Shown: piece by piece, positions 34,217 to 43,053 of the stretch
How positions within the stretch are numbered: the first letter of the stretch is position 1
How the letters are laid out: each line of letters opens with the position of its first letter
Source of the DNA: Anaerolineales bacterium
GTDB taxonomy: Bacteria > Chloroflexota > Anaerolineae > Anaerolineales > Villigracilaceae
Length of the DNA: 64,000 bases
Assembly: GCA_023382595.1 (NCBI GenBank)
Contig: JAHDWB010000001.1
Coordinates: forward strand, 310,001-374,000
Direction of reading: 5' to 3'
Notes under the pieces: generated by a model
The model's database searches: none
What the model saw: the letters and a program-made list of their open reading frames with translations, nothing else
What the model was told of the DNA's origin: nothing
Position numbers and translations under genes: made by a program

Positions 34217-36079
34217 TTACGGGAGCACCGTCGGCGGGGTGGGCGTGGACGAAGGCGTGAAGGTCAGGCTGGGAGTGAAGGTCGCTGTCGGCGTGCGGGA
34301 CGGGGTGAAGGTGATGCGCGGTGTGCGGGTGGGACGCGGCGTCGGCGTGAAGGTCGGCGTGTTGGTCGGCGTGAGGGTGGGAGCCAGCACGCGGGTCGGG
34401 GTGACGAGCGCTTCGATGGGATACAGTTCCTGCATGGCGGCGTACCAGTTCAATCCGCTGGTGAGGGCGAAGGTGGTGAAACGCGCGCCGGCGTAATATG
34501 TGCGCCAGGTCGGCAACGCAGGTTGTCGCTCCCAGTCGTAGGCGGCGGCGAGGGAGGTGATGTCTATCCAATATCCGGCGGGGACCGGGGCGTAACTGCC
34601 GCCCTGCTCATACGTGCGCGGATCGAGATCGTAGCGCGCGCTCAAGTTCCACGGCGCATTGTGGATCGGCTCGCCGAGCGAACCATCCTGCACGCTGGCG
34701 CGGATATATAAACGCCAATAGGTCTGCGCGCCGATGTCCTCGCGCAAGGCGACCATCCAGTTGGCGTTCGCCATCAGCGAGTTGATCGCGAAGGCGCGCC
34801 CGGTGTACAGCCAATCTTCATTTAAGCCGGGTTCGAGGCTGGTCGTCAATGGGACAAAAGCATTTTCAAGACTTGCAAGCGCGTCCCAACCTGTCTCTTG
34901 GATCACACGCTGGCGCAGTGCGACAAAAGCCTCATCCACGAGATCGTGCAACTGCGGATAAGGAGCCTGCACGTTCTCGATCTCGACCACGTACCAGCGT
35001 TGATTCGGTACGTCGGCAGCGGGCGTGACTGCGGGAATCCACAACGGCGTGGGCGATGCGTCCACAGCTTGGGCAAGCGGAGCAGGCAGGGCATTCGGCA
35101 GTTCGGCATAGCCCCATGTCATGCCGCGGACACGTTCGCTCAAAAGTATGGGAGCAAGCAATAGATTTCCGTCAAGGTCGTAGGATGTCAGGAAGTATTG
35201 ATTCGGCGCGCTGATGACAAAGACCACCCGGTCGGCAGATTCGTTCCATGTGCCGAGTCCTCCGTCGCTGATCCAGTATGCAACGCGGTCTGGATTTGCG
35301 GCTTCCCACACATACAAGCCGCTGAAACCGACGGTCTGCGAAATGGACGACCACAGCAATTGCGCGCCGTCCCTGCTCCAAACCGGCGCGCTCTCGGAAG
35401 CAAAAGGCGTATTGCTCAGGTTCGTATAACGCTCGTCGCCAGCCAGATCGAGATTGGCAAGCCAGACGTCACTGTCACCGCCGCGCGAGGAGATGAACGC
35501 CACATTGCGCCCGTCGGGAGCCCAGGCGGGAGAGTGGTCAGAGGCGGGATGTTGGGTCAGCGGGATAATCTCGCCCGTTGTCACATTGACCACCGCGATC
35601 TCAAGGTTGTCATTGACATAGGTCTCAAAGGCGAGCCACTGTCCATCCGGCGACCAGGATGGAGCGGAGTCATATTGAGGCGAATCCGTCAACTGAGTGA
35701 GATCCCCGGTCGCCAGATCCATCACGTGCAGATCCCAAAATCCGCCGCGGTCGGAGGCGAAGGCAAGGCGGGTTCGGTCGGGGCTGAGCGCGGGCGCGAT
35801 GTCGTTCCACTCGCCCGTCGTGATGCGCGTCAGCGGCTGGTCTTGCGGATGAAAGATGAAGAGATGGGCGTAGCCGTTTTCCTCGATGGATAGGAAGACC
35901 AGGTCGCGCTGATCCGCGGATGGAGGCGGCGCTTCGGACGTCGCCTCGACCGGAATCTCAAACGCAGGCTCATCCGTCGGGACGGTTTCCACCGGCTGCG
36001 AACAGGCGGATAACACAAACCCAAGAATGATAAAAAGATATACGGTTTTTATGCGACGGATTGGGAAATACAAGGACAT
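34217..36079 (-). CDS. TolB-type PD40 beta-propeller lipoprotein
   Basis: The 620-residue exported protein (start MSLYFPIRRI, lipobox VLSAC) carries WD40-like PD40 repeats from about 55 to 330, with the typical APALSPDRTRLAFASDRGG, APSWSPDGQWLAFET and SPAWAPDGRNVAFISSRGG motifs. A second domain (about 370-570) with WYVVEIENV and YWRLYIRASVQDGSLGEP is unassigned. The C-terminus is a long Thr-Pro-rich tail (about 590-620). The propeller suggests a scaffold or binding role outside the cell. An ATG at 36106, directly after the stop of the preceding gene, is an alternative start. Confidence 0.85.
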   Translation of the reverse strand: MSLYFPIRRIKTVYLFIILGFVLSACSQPVETVPTDEPAFEIPVEATSEAPPPSADQRDLVFLSIEENGYAHLFIFHPQDQPLTRITTGEWNDIAPALSPDRTRLAFASDRGGFWDLHVMDLATGDLTQLTDSPQYDSAPSWSPDGQWLAFETYVNDNLEIAVVNVTTGEIIPLTQHPASDHSPAWAPDGRNVAFISSRGGDSDVWLANLDLAGDERYTNLSNTPFASESAPVWSRDGAQLLWSSISQTVGFSGLYVWEAANPDRVAYWISDGGLGTWNESADRVVFVISAPNQYFLTSYDLDGNLLLAPILLSERVRGMTWGYAELPNALPAPLAQAVDASPTPLWIPAVTPAADVPNQRWYVVEIENVQAPYPQLHDLVDEAFVALRQRVIQETGWDALASLENAFVPLTTSLEPGLNEDWLYTGRAFAINSLMANANWMVALREDIGAQTYWRLYIRASVQDGSLGEPIHNAPWNLSARYDLDPRTYEQGGSYAPVPAGYWIDITSLAAAYDWERQPALPTWRTYYAGARFTTFALTSGLNWYAAMQELYPIEALVTPTRVLAPTLTPTNTPTFTPTPRPTRTPRITFTPSRTPTATFTPSLTFTPSSTPTPPTVLP

Positions 36080-36106
36080 GGAATCATCAACAGATGCTGA
36101 ACGCAT

Positions 36107-36472
36107 TTACCCTGAGTCAGCCGCGGGGTCTTGGATCACATCAAACGAAAAATGACGCGGCTCATCGGAAGGTCCGTTTTCGGGATAGTACAGGCGCGCA
36201 GTCAGCGTGTAGGGGTTGCGAAGTTCGCCGCGGATGTGCATGGTGAATTCGAGTTTCCAGCTCAGCGGCTCGACGATATTCGTGGAAGCGACCTCCTCCC
36301 CATCCGCATCGTTGAGTGACACTTCAATGTATGGACGTTTCTGGAAGGGCGTGACGTCAATGTTGACGCGCACCCGATAACCATCGGGGTAGGGTGTGGC
36401 GCTGAGCGAAGTGATCTTGGTCTCTTCGGGCACGGCGCGGGTCAAATTGTCTTCGGGGAAGAAAAATTCCAT
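36107..36472 (-). CDS. Hypothetical protein, 121 aa
   Basis: No family is recognised. The protein is soluble and beta-rich (YRVRVNIDVTPFQKRPYIEV, PLSWKLEFTMHIRGEL, NPYTLTARLYYP) and could be a single Ig-like or C2-like sandwich. It has no signal peptide with the start chosen at MEFFFPED. The stop codon touches the alternative start of the propeller lipoprotein, so the two are probably co-transcribed. Confidence 0.6.
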   Translation of the reverse strand: MEFFFPEDNLTRAVPEETKITSLSATPYPDGYRVRVNIDVTPFQKRPYIEVSLNDADGEEVASTNIVEPLSWKLEFTMHIRGELRNPYTLTARLYYPENGPSDEPRHFSFDVIQDPAADSG

Positions 36473-36569
36473 GCGGACGATTATACCCTGCGGGCACATT
36501 GTAACCAGAAACGAATGGGCGAGAGAAAGATTACAGTTTCATTAGTTGAGGTGTGTATAATGGCATATC

Positions 36570-37160
36570 ATGAATGCCAATCTTACAAGTTCATTGCCAG
36601 AGGCGTATCAGGAAGTCCTTTATTGGAAGATCACCGAGAACAAAAGCCGAATCATTTGGATGAACATCCTTGGCATCCTCCTGTTCTTCGTTTTTGGGTT
36701 GATCTTTTCCGCCCTCGCTGACGGTCTGGGAAGAATGCCTTCGTCCATTGGATTTGGGCTGGGTGAAATCGGCATGATCCTGCTGGGAATCGTGCTGACC
36801 TTGGTGTTGCATGAGTTGGTACACGGCATGGTCATGCGCACATATGGAGCGACTCCCCAATACGGCGTGATATGGAAACAGATGATGTTCTATGCCACTG
36901 CGCCGGGGTTTGCTTTTCCCCGTAACGGTTATATCGGCATAGCGCTTGCGCCGCTCGTGTTCATCAGCATTCTGGTCGTTCTGGGGATGTGGGCATTGCA
37001 AGGAACGCTCTGGGTGGCGCTATTGACCATCTGCGGCACCCTCAACGCCAGCGGCGCAGTGGGAGACATGTGGATCACGTCCATTGTTCTCCGTTACCCA
37101 GTCACAGCCCGCATTGTGGATGAACGCGATGGAATCCGGGTATTTCTGCCGAAGTTGTAA
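36570..37160 (+). CDS. DUF3267-type membrane zinc metalloprotease
   Basis: This 196-residue protein has three to four membrane helices. The HExxH-like motif HELVHGMVMRTYGA lies at about 86-99, followed by PQYG and YATAPG. A downstream NASGAVGDMW and RIVDERDGIRVF are conserved in DUF3267. This group is related to site-2-type membrane metalloproteases and is of unknown substrate. The ATG at 36570 is in the intergenic region after the divergent gene. Confidence 0.85.
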   Translation: MNANLTSSLPEAYQEVLYWKITENKSRIIWMNILGILLFFVFGLIFSALADGLGRMPSSIGFGLGEIGMILLGIVLTLVLHELVHGMVMRTYGATPQYGVIWKQMMFYATAPGFAFPRNGYIGIALAPLVFISILVVLGMWALQGTLWVALLTICGTLNASGAVGDMWITSIVLRYPVTARIVDERDGIRVFLPKL

Positions 37161-37305
37161 GGAGGGTGATTACAAAGCCTACATTTGCCTACGCGCAAAT
37201 TCATTTTCTAAAAGCAGCTCCCTGCCGCGAAACGCAGCGACGAGACGTGGGTTAGAGTCGCTGTAATTCCATGCAATTCCATTTTATTCATTCAAGGAGT
37301 TCATC

Positions 37306-37509
37306 ATGCGACAACGAAATTGGCGGTTGGTCATTACAGGTTTCATCTTCCTCGCGCTGGCGGCTGGATTTTTTCTCTTCATGACGCCCATGGCAAGGAG
37401 TTCCACGGACCCGGTGGAATTCATGCGGCTGATTGGACAAGTCTCCGGCGTGGTTGGCGGAGTAAGCGTCGCCCTCATCCTCTTCGGGTTGATCGGCAAA
37501 AAGGCGTAA
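37306..37509 (+). CDS. Small membrane protein, 67 aa
   Basis: Two membrane segments (about 8-28 and 43-63) are joined by a short polar loop. No family is recognised. The ATG at 37306 has AAGGAG upstream. A terminator follows at 37542. Confidence 0.6.
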   Translation: MRQRNWRLVITGFIFLALAAGFFLFMTPMARSSTDPVEFMRLIGQVSGVVGGVSVALILFGLIGKKA

Positions 37510-37541
37510 CGGAAATCAGCCATCCAAAATCAAATCCTCAC

Positions 37542-37574
37542 AAATCCCTCCGGGTTCACAATTCGGAGGGATTT
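37542..37574. terminator. Intrinsic terminator
   Basis: Arms AAATCCCTCCG (37542-37552) and CGGAGGGATTT (37564-37574) with a T-rich tail lie after the 67-aa membrane protein gene. Confidence 0.85.
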
Positions 37575-37667
37575 TTCGTTTTTCCCATCATCCATTGTAT
37601 GCCTGCCGCGTTATGTTGAATTCGAGAGAATCGCGTGCTAAGATGAAATTGAGAAGGAGATAATCCC

Positions 37668-38042
37668 ATGTTGGCATCTGTTTCGCTTGTTCTTGGTATC
37701 CTGATTGCGGCAATTATTCTGACCGTCACTCGCCGCCCAACGTCAGGGATGGTCGATTCAGCGCCAAAGCCAACTCTGCTTGGATGGGTTGCATTGGGAC
37801 TTGGTCTGATCGCAACAAAGGCATTGGTCCTTGGAATGTCGCTCTCGTCCCAACCCAATGATGCGGGTCTGGGAGCATTCCTGCTCTCCATTGCACTTGG
37901 TTTTGCCGCGGTGGTAATCAGTATTGGAGCCATCATAAGGCGCGAACTGCACTGGCTGACGTGGGTCGGGCTTGCCATTGGACTATTCCCCGCGATCTTC
38001 TGGATCATCTTTTTGTTTGGCAATATATTCGGCGGGGGATAA
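37668..38042 (+). CDS. Membrane protein, 124 aa
   Basis: Four hydrophobic helices (about 1-20, 38-58, 70-90 and 98-120) cover most of the length. The family is not recognised. It is followed by a second four-helix protein gene 43 bp downstream. The two proteins look distantly similar in layout and may be a tandem pair. The ATG follows AGAAGGAGA. Confidence 0.6.
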   Translation: MLASVSLVLGILIAAIILTVTRRPTSGMVDSAPKPTLLGWVALGLGLIATKALVLGMSLSSQPNDAGLGAFLLSIALGFAAVVISIGAIIRRELHWLTWVGLAIGLFPAIFWIIFLFGNIFGGG

Positions 38043-38085
38043 TGGCGGAGATTCCCAGCGAAGAATCCCAAAAAGGATGTGTGAA

Positions 38086-38433
38086 ATGAAAACGAAAACT
38101 GAACTTCCAGTGGATGTTCCCTGGTGGCGGCGCATTCTCAAGCAGCCTGACACGAAGCTCGGCTGGTGGTCGCTCGGCTTGGCGGTTGTGTACATCATGC
38201 TTATGATTATCAACAGCGTGGTCTTCATGCGCCTGCCCGGAAATATCCCCTGGCGGACAACATTGCTCCCCTTCTACGGCATCTTCATGCTATTGTGCGG
38301 ATTCGCCGCCGGAATCGTTGGTCTCACTGCAATGACCCGTCAACATGAGCGCTCATGGCTGGTGTGGTTGAGCATCCTGATCGGGCTGAACACCCTCATT
38401 TTTGTTCTCGGTGAGGTCCTGTTTCCGCATTAA
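38086..38433 (+). CDS. Membrane protein, 115 aa
   Basis: After a polar N-terminus (about 1-25, PWWRRILKQPDTKLGWW) come three to four membrane helices ending at VLGEVLFPH. No family is recognised. The ATG at 38086 has AAAAGGA upstream. It probably shares a transcript with the 124-aa protein, ended by the hairpin at 38449. Confidence 0.6.
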   Translation: MKTKTELPVDVPWWRRILKQPDTKLGWWSLGLAVVYIMLMIINSVVFMRLPGNIPWRTTLLPFYGIFMLLCGFAAGIVGLTAMTRQHERSWLVWLSILIGLNTLIFVLGEVLFPH

Positions 38434-38448
38434 AGACTGTGAATCCCC

Positions 38449-38482
38449 AGACCTGACAGATTTCATAGAATCTGTCAGGTCT
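38449..38482. terminator. Intrinsic terminator
   Basis: Perfect 14-bp arms (38449-38462, AGACCTGACAGATT, and 38469-38482) with a TCATAG loop and a following T-run lie after the 115-aa membrane gene. Confidence 0.85.
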
Positions 38483-38509
38483 TTTTATTTCGGGTGTATG
38501 ATTGCCCCC

Positions 38510-39988
38510 ATGTCAAAAAACCGTATCATTCTTGTTACAGCGGGGATCATGCTCAGCCTGTTCCTCGCTTCCATGGAAGCAACCGTCGTCGCCACCGCCA
38601 TGCCGACCATCGTCGGTCAATTGGGCGGACTGGAACATTACTCGTGGGTCTTCTCGGCGTACATGCTGGCTTCGACCACCACTGTTCCGTTATACGGCAA
38701 ACTCTCCGATATCTACGGGCGGCGGAAGTTGTATCTCTTCGCAATGACGCTCTTCCTCGTCGGCTCGGTATTGTGCGGGCAGGCTCAGACCATGACTCAA
38801 CTCGTCCTTGCCCGCGCCCTGCAGGGACTCGGCGCAGGCGGCGTCATGCCGCTGGCGTTCATCCTGATCGGCGAGATGTTCACACTCGAACAACGCGCAA
38901 AAATGCAGGGGCTTTTCTCCGGCGTGTGGGGCGTTTCATCCGTGGCAGGTCCGCTGCTCGGCGGCTTCATCGTGGACAGCCTCTCATGGGAATGGGTGTT
39001 CTACGTCAACATCGTGCCGGGGCTGATCGCCGCGGCGTTGGTCGGGTTTGGGTGGAAGGACCAGATCCAACGTCAGGGCAGAGCCGTGGTGGATTATGCC
39101 GGAGCGATCCTGCTCTCCGCCGCAGTCGTCACGCTGTTGATCGGGCTGACCGGCACGGACTTCGGCTCATCCGCCAGCCTGACCCTGATCGGTGTCTCCA
39201 TCGTTTTGTTCGCCGCTTTGACCTGGGTTGAAAGCCGCGCCGCCGACCCAATCCTGCCGATCGGTCTGTTCCGCCGCGACCGTCTGTTCTCGATCGCCAT
39301 CCTGCACGGTGTGTTCGCGGGCTGGGCATTGTTCGGGAGCATTTCGTACATCCCGTTGTTCGTGCAATCGGTGTTCGGGACGAGCGCGACGCAGGCGGGC
39401 ATCACCATCACGCCGATCCTGATGGGCTGGGTGTTCGCGAGCATTATCGGCGCGCGCATTTTGTTGAAGGTCGGCTATCAACGGCTGACCATCTTTGGCA
39501 CATCCCTGCTGGTAATCGGCGCATTCTTTCTCTCGCGCGTCAACGCTGATACCAGCCAGCCGTTGATGATGCTCGTCGTCTCGCTGATGGGCATCGGTAT
39601 GGGCTTTTCCATCCCGCCGTTTTTGATCGCCGTGCAAACCACCGTGGAGCGGCGACTGCTCGGCACCGCCACCTCCACGATGCAGTTCAGCCGCTCCATC
39701 GGCGGGACGATCGGAGTCAGCGTGATGGGCGCGGCGCTGACCATGCGCCTCGCCTCGAACCTGAACGCCTCTGGACTTAACCCTGAGCTGGTCTCACAAC
39801 TGATCGAGCCTTCATCCGGCGTCCAAACCGTCCTCGACGAAGGTCTGCGTCTCGCGCTGGCAGATGGCATCCATTTCGTATTCGTGATCGCGCTGGTCGC
39901 TGCCGCGCTGGCATTCGTCACAGTCTTCTTCACGCCGCGCATTGACTTAAAAGATAAACCCGCCACCGCCCCTATCAGCGCGGATTAA
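38510..39988 (+). CDS. MFS exporter, EmrB/QacA (DHA2, 14-helix) type
   Basis: This 492-residue protein has the 14-helix DHA2 plan. Motif D1-like LASMEATVVATAMPTIVGQLGG is in helix 1. Motif A-like GKLSDIYGRRKLYLFAM lies between helices 2 and 3. Motif C GVWGVSSVAGPLLGGFIVD is in helix 5. A late segment reads RRLLGTATSTMQFSRSIGGTIGVSVMGAAL. It should export drugs or metabolites with the proton gradient. The start is uncertain (38498 or 38510) and lacks a clear ribosome-binding site. A small hydrolase gene follows at 18 bp. Confidence 0.9.
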   Translation: MSKNRIILVTAGIMLSLFLASMEATVVATAMPTIVGQLGGLEHYSWVFSAYMLASTTTVPLYGKLSDIYGRRKLYLFAMTLFLVGSVLCGQAQTMTQLVLARALQGLGAGGVMPLAFILIGEMFTLEQRAKMQGLFSGVWGVSSVAGPLLGGFIVDSLSWEWVFYVNIVPGLIAAALVGFGWKDQIQRQGRAVVDYAGAILLSAAVVTLLIGLTGTDFGSSASLTLIGVSIVLFAALTWVESRAADPILPIGLFRRDRLFSIAILHGVFAGWALFGSISYIPLFVQSVFGTSATQAGITITPILMGWVFASIIGARILLKVGYQRLTIFGTSLLVIGAFFLSRVNADTSQPLMMLVVSLMGIGMGFSIPPFLIAVQTTVERRLLGTATSTMQFSRSIGGTIGVSVMGAALTMRLASNLNASGLNPELVSQLIEPSSGVQTVLDEGLRLALADGIHFVFVIALVAAALAFVTVFFTPRIDLKDKPATAPISAD

Positions 39989-40005
39989 ACCTTTCTTTTC
40001 TCATT

Positions 40006-40620
40006 ATGGATGCGATCCTTATTCACGGCATGGGACGAACACCGCTGGCAATGTCCATTTTGGCGGTGCGGCTGCGCGCATCGAATATTCGCCCCCATCT
40101 CTTCGGCTATTCGGTCACTTTTGAGCATTGGGATACATGCGTCCAAAGGTTTGAAAATTTCATCGGGAGACACGTCCAAACAAGAGACTTCATTATTATC
40201 GGTCATTCCCTTGGAACGGTTCTGACACGTGCCGTATTACCCCGCCTGTCTCATAAACCGAAAGCCTGCTTCTTCCTCGCTCCCCCGGCTCAAGTCTGCA
40301 AGGCTGCCCGTACTTTTGTCCATCGTCGCATGGTCAAACTATTCATCGGCGAAATCGGACAGGTCCTAGCCGACAAACAATTCATGGACACATTGCCATT
40401 GCCGGATGTACCAACCAAGATCTACGCCGGGGTTTCAGGTCCGCGCGGACGTTACTCGCCGTTTGGAGAGGAGCCGAATGATGGTCTGTTGACAGTCAAA
40501 GAGACTCTTTTGCCAAATGTGCCCATGCAAACCGTCCCCGCAATCCATACCTTTATCATGAACTCAAAAATGGTCGCCCGGGATATTGTGGAACTTGCAG
40601 TTTCCAGTTCAATTGCATGA
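40006..40620 (+). CDS. Alpha/beta hydrolase
   Basis: The 204-residue cytoplasmic protein shows the alpha/beta fold: ILIHGMGRTP supplies the oxyanion loop, IIIGHSLGTVLTR the nucleophile elbow (Ser in GHSLG), NDGLLTV the likely acid region, and AIHTFIM the catalytic His. It resembles small esterases or PGAP1-like hydrolases; the substrate is unknown. It lies 17 bp after the MFS exporter gene and is probably co-transcribed. A terminator follows that mainly serves serC. Confidence 0.82.
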   Translation: MDAILIHGMGRTPLAMSILAVRLRASNIRPHLFGYSVTFEHWDTCVQRFENFIGRHVQTRDFIIIGHSLGTVLTRAVLPRLSHKPKACFFLAPPAQVCKAARTFVHRRMVKLFIGEIGQVLADKQFMDTLPLPDVPTKIYAGVSGPRGRYSPFGEEPNDGLLTVKETLLPNVPMQTVPAIHTFIMNSKMVARDIVELAVSSSIA

Positions 40621-40631
40621 AGAATAAAAAA

Positions 40632-40662
40632 AACACCTCCGAACTTTGAGTTCGGAGGTGTT
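40632..40662 (-). terminator. Intrinsic terminator of serC
   Basis: Arms of 14 bp (40632-40645, AACACCTCCGAACT, and 40649-40662) are followed on the minus strand by a T7-8 run. It lies between the convergent hydrolase and serC genes. Confidence 0.85.
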
Positions 40663-40683
40663 CACTATCTGGCTACCAACTAC

Positions 40684-41775
40684 CTACCCGTTCTTCTTCT
40701 GAAAATCCTTCATAAACTGCACCAACGCCTGCGTGCCTTCCACCGTCATGGCATTGTAGATCGAAGCGCGCATCCCGCCCACGGAGCGGTGACCTTTCAG
40801 ACCGATCAACCCGGCGCTCTTGGCTTCCTTCGCGAAAGCATCTTCCAATTCCTCGCTCGGCAAGCGGAACGGAACGTTCATCAATGAACGCGCTTCGGGC
40901 TTGGCATGTCCGCGATAGAAACCGCCGCTCTCGTCAATCGTCTTGTAGACCAGATCCGCTTTGGTGCGGTTGGTCTTTTCAACGGCGGCAAGTCCGCCCT
41001 GCTTCTTCGCCCATTTGAACACCAGTCCGACCATGTAGATGGCGAACGAAGGCGGCGTATTATGAAGCGACCCGCTTGCGGCGAGCGTCTTGTAATCCAG
41101 CATCACGGGCAGATTCTCGGGCACGCGCTCCAGCATGTCGTCGCGGATGATGACCACCGTCGTCCCCGACGGACCTGCGTTCTTCTGCGCGCCCGCGTAG
41201 ATCAACGCATATTTGGAAACGTCAATCGGGCGGCTGATGAAATCGGATGACATGTCACAGACCAGCGGTACACCGGCGGGCGGCGTCGGTTCAGCGAAAT
41301 ATTCCACGCCGTGGATCGTCTCGTTGGACGTGAAATGAAGATACGCGGCATCAGGCTTAAGGTCGAGCGAGGCGGGGAATCCGTTGAAGCCGTCCGCTTC
41401 GGTGGTGGCGGCAACATGCACCGCGCCGAGTTTCTTCGCTTCCTTCACCGCGGTCTTGCTCCACGAACCCGTCACAATATAATCGGCGGATGCGCCGTTC
41501 GCGCGCAGGTTCATCGGCACCATGGCAAATTGCAGCGTCGCGCCGCCCTGCAGGAACATCACCTTGTAATTCGACGGGATGCCAAGCAGTTCGCGCAAGT
41601 CCGCTTCTGCGGTTTGGATCACGCCTTCAAACTCCTTCGAGCGGTGGCTGATCTCCATCACCGACATGCCCGTCCCTTTGAAATCGAGCAGTTCCGCCTG
41701 CGCCTCCTGCAACACTTCCAGCGGCAAGACGCCGGGACCGGGGTTGAAATTATAGACACGTTTTACATCAGACAT
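40684..41775 (-). CDS. serC: Phosphoserine aminotransferase
   Basis: SerC converts 3-phosphohydroxypyruvate to phosphoserine with PLP and glutamate. The 363-residue protein begins with the diagnostic YNFNPGPGVLPLEVL. It carries ISHRSKEF, FLQGGATLQFA, CDMSSDFISRPID and the PLP lysine block YAGAQKNAGPSG. The length is typical. The ATG at 41775 follows CAGGAGC. It is divergent from serA, the enzyme that makes its substrate, across a 309-bp region with matched promoters and related palindromes. Confidence 0.96.
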   Translation of the reverse strand: MSDVKRVYNFNPGPGVLPLEVLQEAQAELLDFKGTGMSVMEISHRSKEFEGVIQTAEADLRELLGIPSNYKVMFLQGGATLQFAMVPMNLRANGASADYIVTGSWSKTAVKEAKKLGAVHVAATTEADGFNGFPASLDLKPDAAYLHFTSNETIHGVEYFAEPTPPAGVPLVCDMSSDFISRPIDVSKYALIYAGAQKNAGPSGTTVVIIRDDMLERVPENLPVMLDYKTLAASGSLHNTPPSFAIYMVGLVFKWAKKQGGLAAVEKTNRTKADLVYKTIDESGGFYRGHAKPEARSLMNVPFRLPSEELEDAFAKEAKSAGLIGLKGHRSVGGMRASIYNAMTVEGTQALVQFMKDFQKKNG

Positions 41776-41893
41776 TGGGGCTCCTGTTTTGTTGGATTAA
41801 ACGCCTCTTCCGAGGTTTGAAGTTGATTCTGTTTCGAAGAACATTGTCCACACGGATGGATTTTAGTCCAAATCCGACAATGCCATCCAAATC

Positions 41894-41922
41894 ATTATAT
41901 AGTTTGTCAGACAAATTCACAA
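41894..41922 (-). promoter_or_regulatory. serC promoter with internal palindrome
   Basis: The minus-strand -35 TTGTGA (41922-41917) and -10 TATAAT (41899-41894) are 17 bp apart. The spacer holds the palindrome TTTGTC A GACAAA (41903-41915), a candidate operator related to the one at the serA promoter. Confidence 0.7.
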
Positions 41923-41950
41923 GAACAAATGACATATTTTCAGCCTGATT

Positions 41951-41986
41951 CTTGTCGTTGACAAGCGCTTTTCCCATTGTTAGAAT
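41951..41986 (+). promoter_or_regulatory. serA promoter with overlapping palindrome
   Basis: -35 TTGACA (41958-41963) and -10 TAGAAT (41981-41986) are 17 bp apart. The palindrome CTTGTC GTT GACAAG (41951-41965) covers the -35 element. Its half-sites match those in the serC promoter. Confidence 0.75.
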
Positions 41987-42013
41987 GACCTAGTGTTTGA
42001 AACCGCCTTCACA

Positions 42014-42051
42014 AACAGGAATTCAGCCGAGCCATCGGTTGGGTTCCTGTT
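42014..42051 (+). promoter_or_regulatory. Structured leader hairpin of serA
   Basis: AACAGGAA (42014-42021) pairs with TTCCTGTT (42044-42051), and inside it AGCCGA/TCGGTT can pair. It lies about 20 nt after the predicted serA start site and 33 nt before the ATG. It may affect transcript stability or expression. No known riboswitch is recognised. Confidence 0.4.
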
Positions 42052-42084
42052 ATTAATTTCAGCCCAAATTCAAGGAGAAATTCA

Positions 42085-42993
42085 ATGAAAGTACTGATCT
42101 GTGACAAGACCGAACAGGAATACATCGAACAGATGCGCGCCGCGGGTCTCACCGTGGATGTGCGTGATGACATCACCCCCGAAGAGTTGATGACCACGCT
42201 CCCCGCCTACGACGGCATGGTCGTGCGTTCGCGCACCAAGGTCCGCAAGGATTTGATCGACGTGTGCCCCAACCTCAAGGTCATCGTGCGCGGCGGTGCG
42301 GGTCTCGACACCATTGACCACGAATATGCCAAGTCCAAGGGCATTGCGGTGATGAACACCCCGCTTGCCAACTCCAAATCCGTGGCGGAACTCGCCATCG
42401 GTTATATGCTGATGCTGGCGCGCTCGCTTTACAAAGCATCAGAAACCATGAAAGCCGAAAAATGGGAAAAGAAAGCGTTCACCGGCGATGAGATCGGCGG
42501 CAAGACACTCGGCTTGATCGGCATCGGCAACATCGGCAAGGAAACCGCAAAACGCGCCATCGCCATGGACATGACCGTGGTTGCATACGATCCCTATGTG
42601 ACCGAAGCCCCGAACGGCATCAAACTCGTCTCGCTGGATGAACTGCTCGCCCAGGCAGATTACATCAGCCTGCACCTGCCGAAGACAAAAGAATCCACAG
42701 GCATGATCGGCGCAGAACAGTTCGCCAAGATGAAGAACGGTGTACGCATCGTTAACTGCGCACGCGGCGGCATCGTCAGCGAAGATGCGCTCTACGAAGC
42801 ATTGACCAGCGGCAAGGTCGCAGGAGCGGCGTTGGACGTCTTCAACGAGGAGCCCCCCACCGACTGGAAACTCGCCAAGCTGGATAACGTCATCGCCTCA
42901 CCGCACATCGGCGCAGCAACCCGCGAAGCCCAAGCCCGCGTCGGCGCGGAAGTGGCGGAAAAGTTGATCGCGTTCTCGAAGAACGGAAAATAA
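42085..42993 (+). CDS. serA: D-3-phosphoglycerate dehydrogenase (short form)
   Basis: SerA oxidises 3-phosphoglycerate with NAD+, the first step of serine synthesis. The 302-residue protein has the D-2-hydroxyacid dehydrogenase plan: the NAD-binding GKTLGLIGIGNIGKETAKRA, the catalytic Arg in NCARGGIVSEDALYEAL, a Glu in FNEEPP, and His in ASPHIGAATREAQ. It lacks the C-terminal ACT domain, so serine feedback through that domain is absent, as in other short SerA proteins. The ATG at 42085 follows AAGGAGA. A related D-2-hydroxyacid dehydrogenase is possible, but the serC context supports SerA. Confidence 0.9.
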   Translation: MKVLICDKTEQEYIEQMRAAGLTVDVRDDITPEELMTTLPAYDGMVVRSRTKVRKDLIDVCPNLKVIVRGGAGLDTIDHEYAKSKGIAVMNTPLANSKSVAELAIGYMLMLARSLYKASETMKAEKWEKKAFTGDEIGGKTLGLIGIGNIGKETAKRAIAMDMTVVAYDPYVTEAPNGIKLVSLDELLAQADYISLHLPKTKESTGMIGAEQFAKMKNGVRIVNCARGGIVSEDALYEALTSGKVAGAALDVFNEEPPTDWKLAKLDNVIASPHIGAATREAQARVGAEVAEKLIAFSKNGK

Positions 42994-43003
42994 TATCAAT
43001 CCC

Positions 43004-43031
43004 GCAGGGGCACGATATATCGTGCCCCTGC
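43004..43031. repeat. Perfect 28-bp palindrome
   Basis: Arms GCAGGGGCACGATA and its exact complement form a 14-bp stem with no loop, between serA and the DUF1015 gene. There is no T-run, so it is more likely a dispersed palindrome or RNA-processing element than a terminator. Confidence 0.75.
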
Positions 43032-43053
43032 TCCAATTTATTGGAGGAGACCC

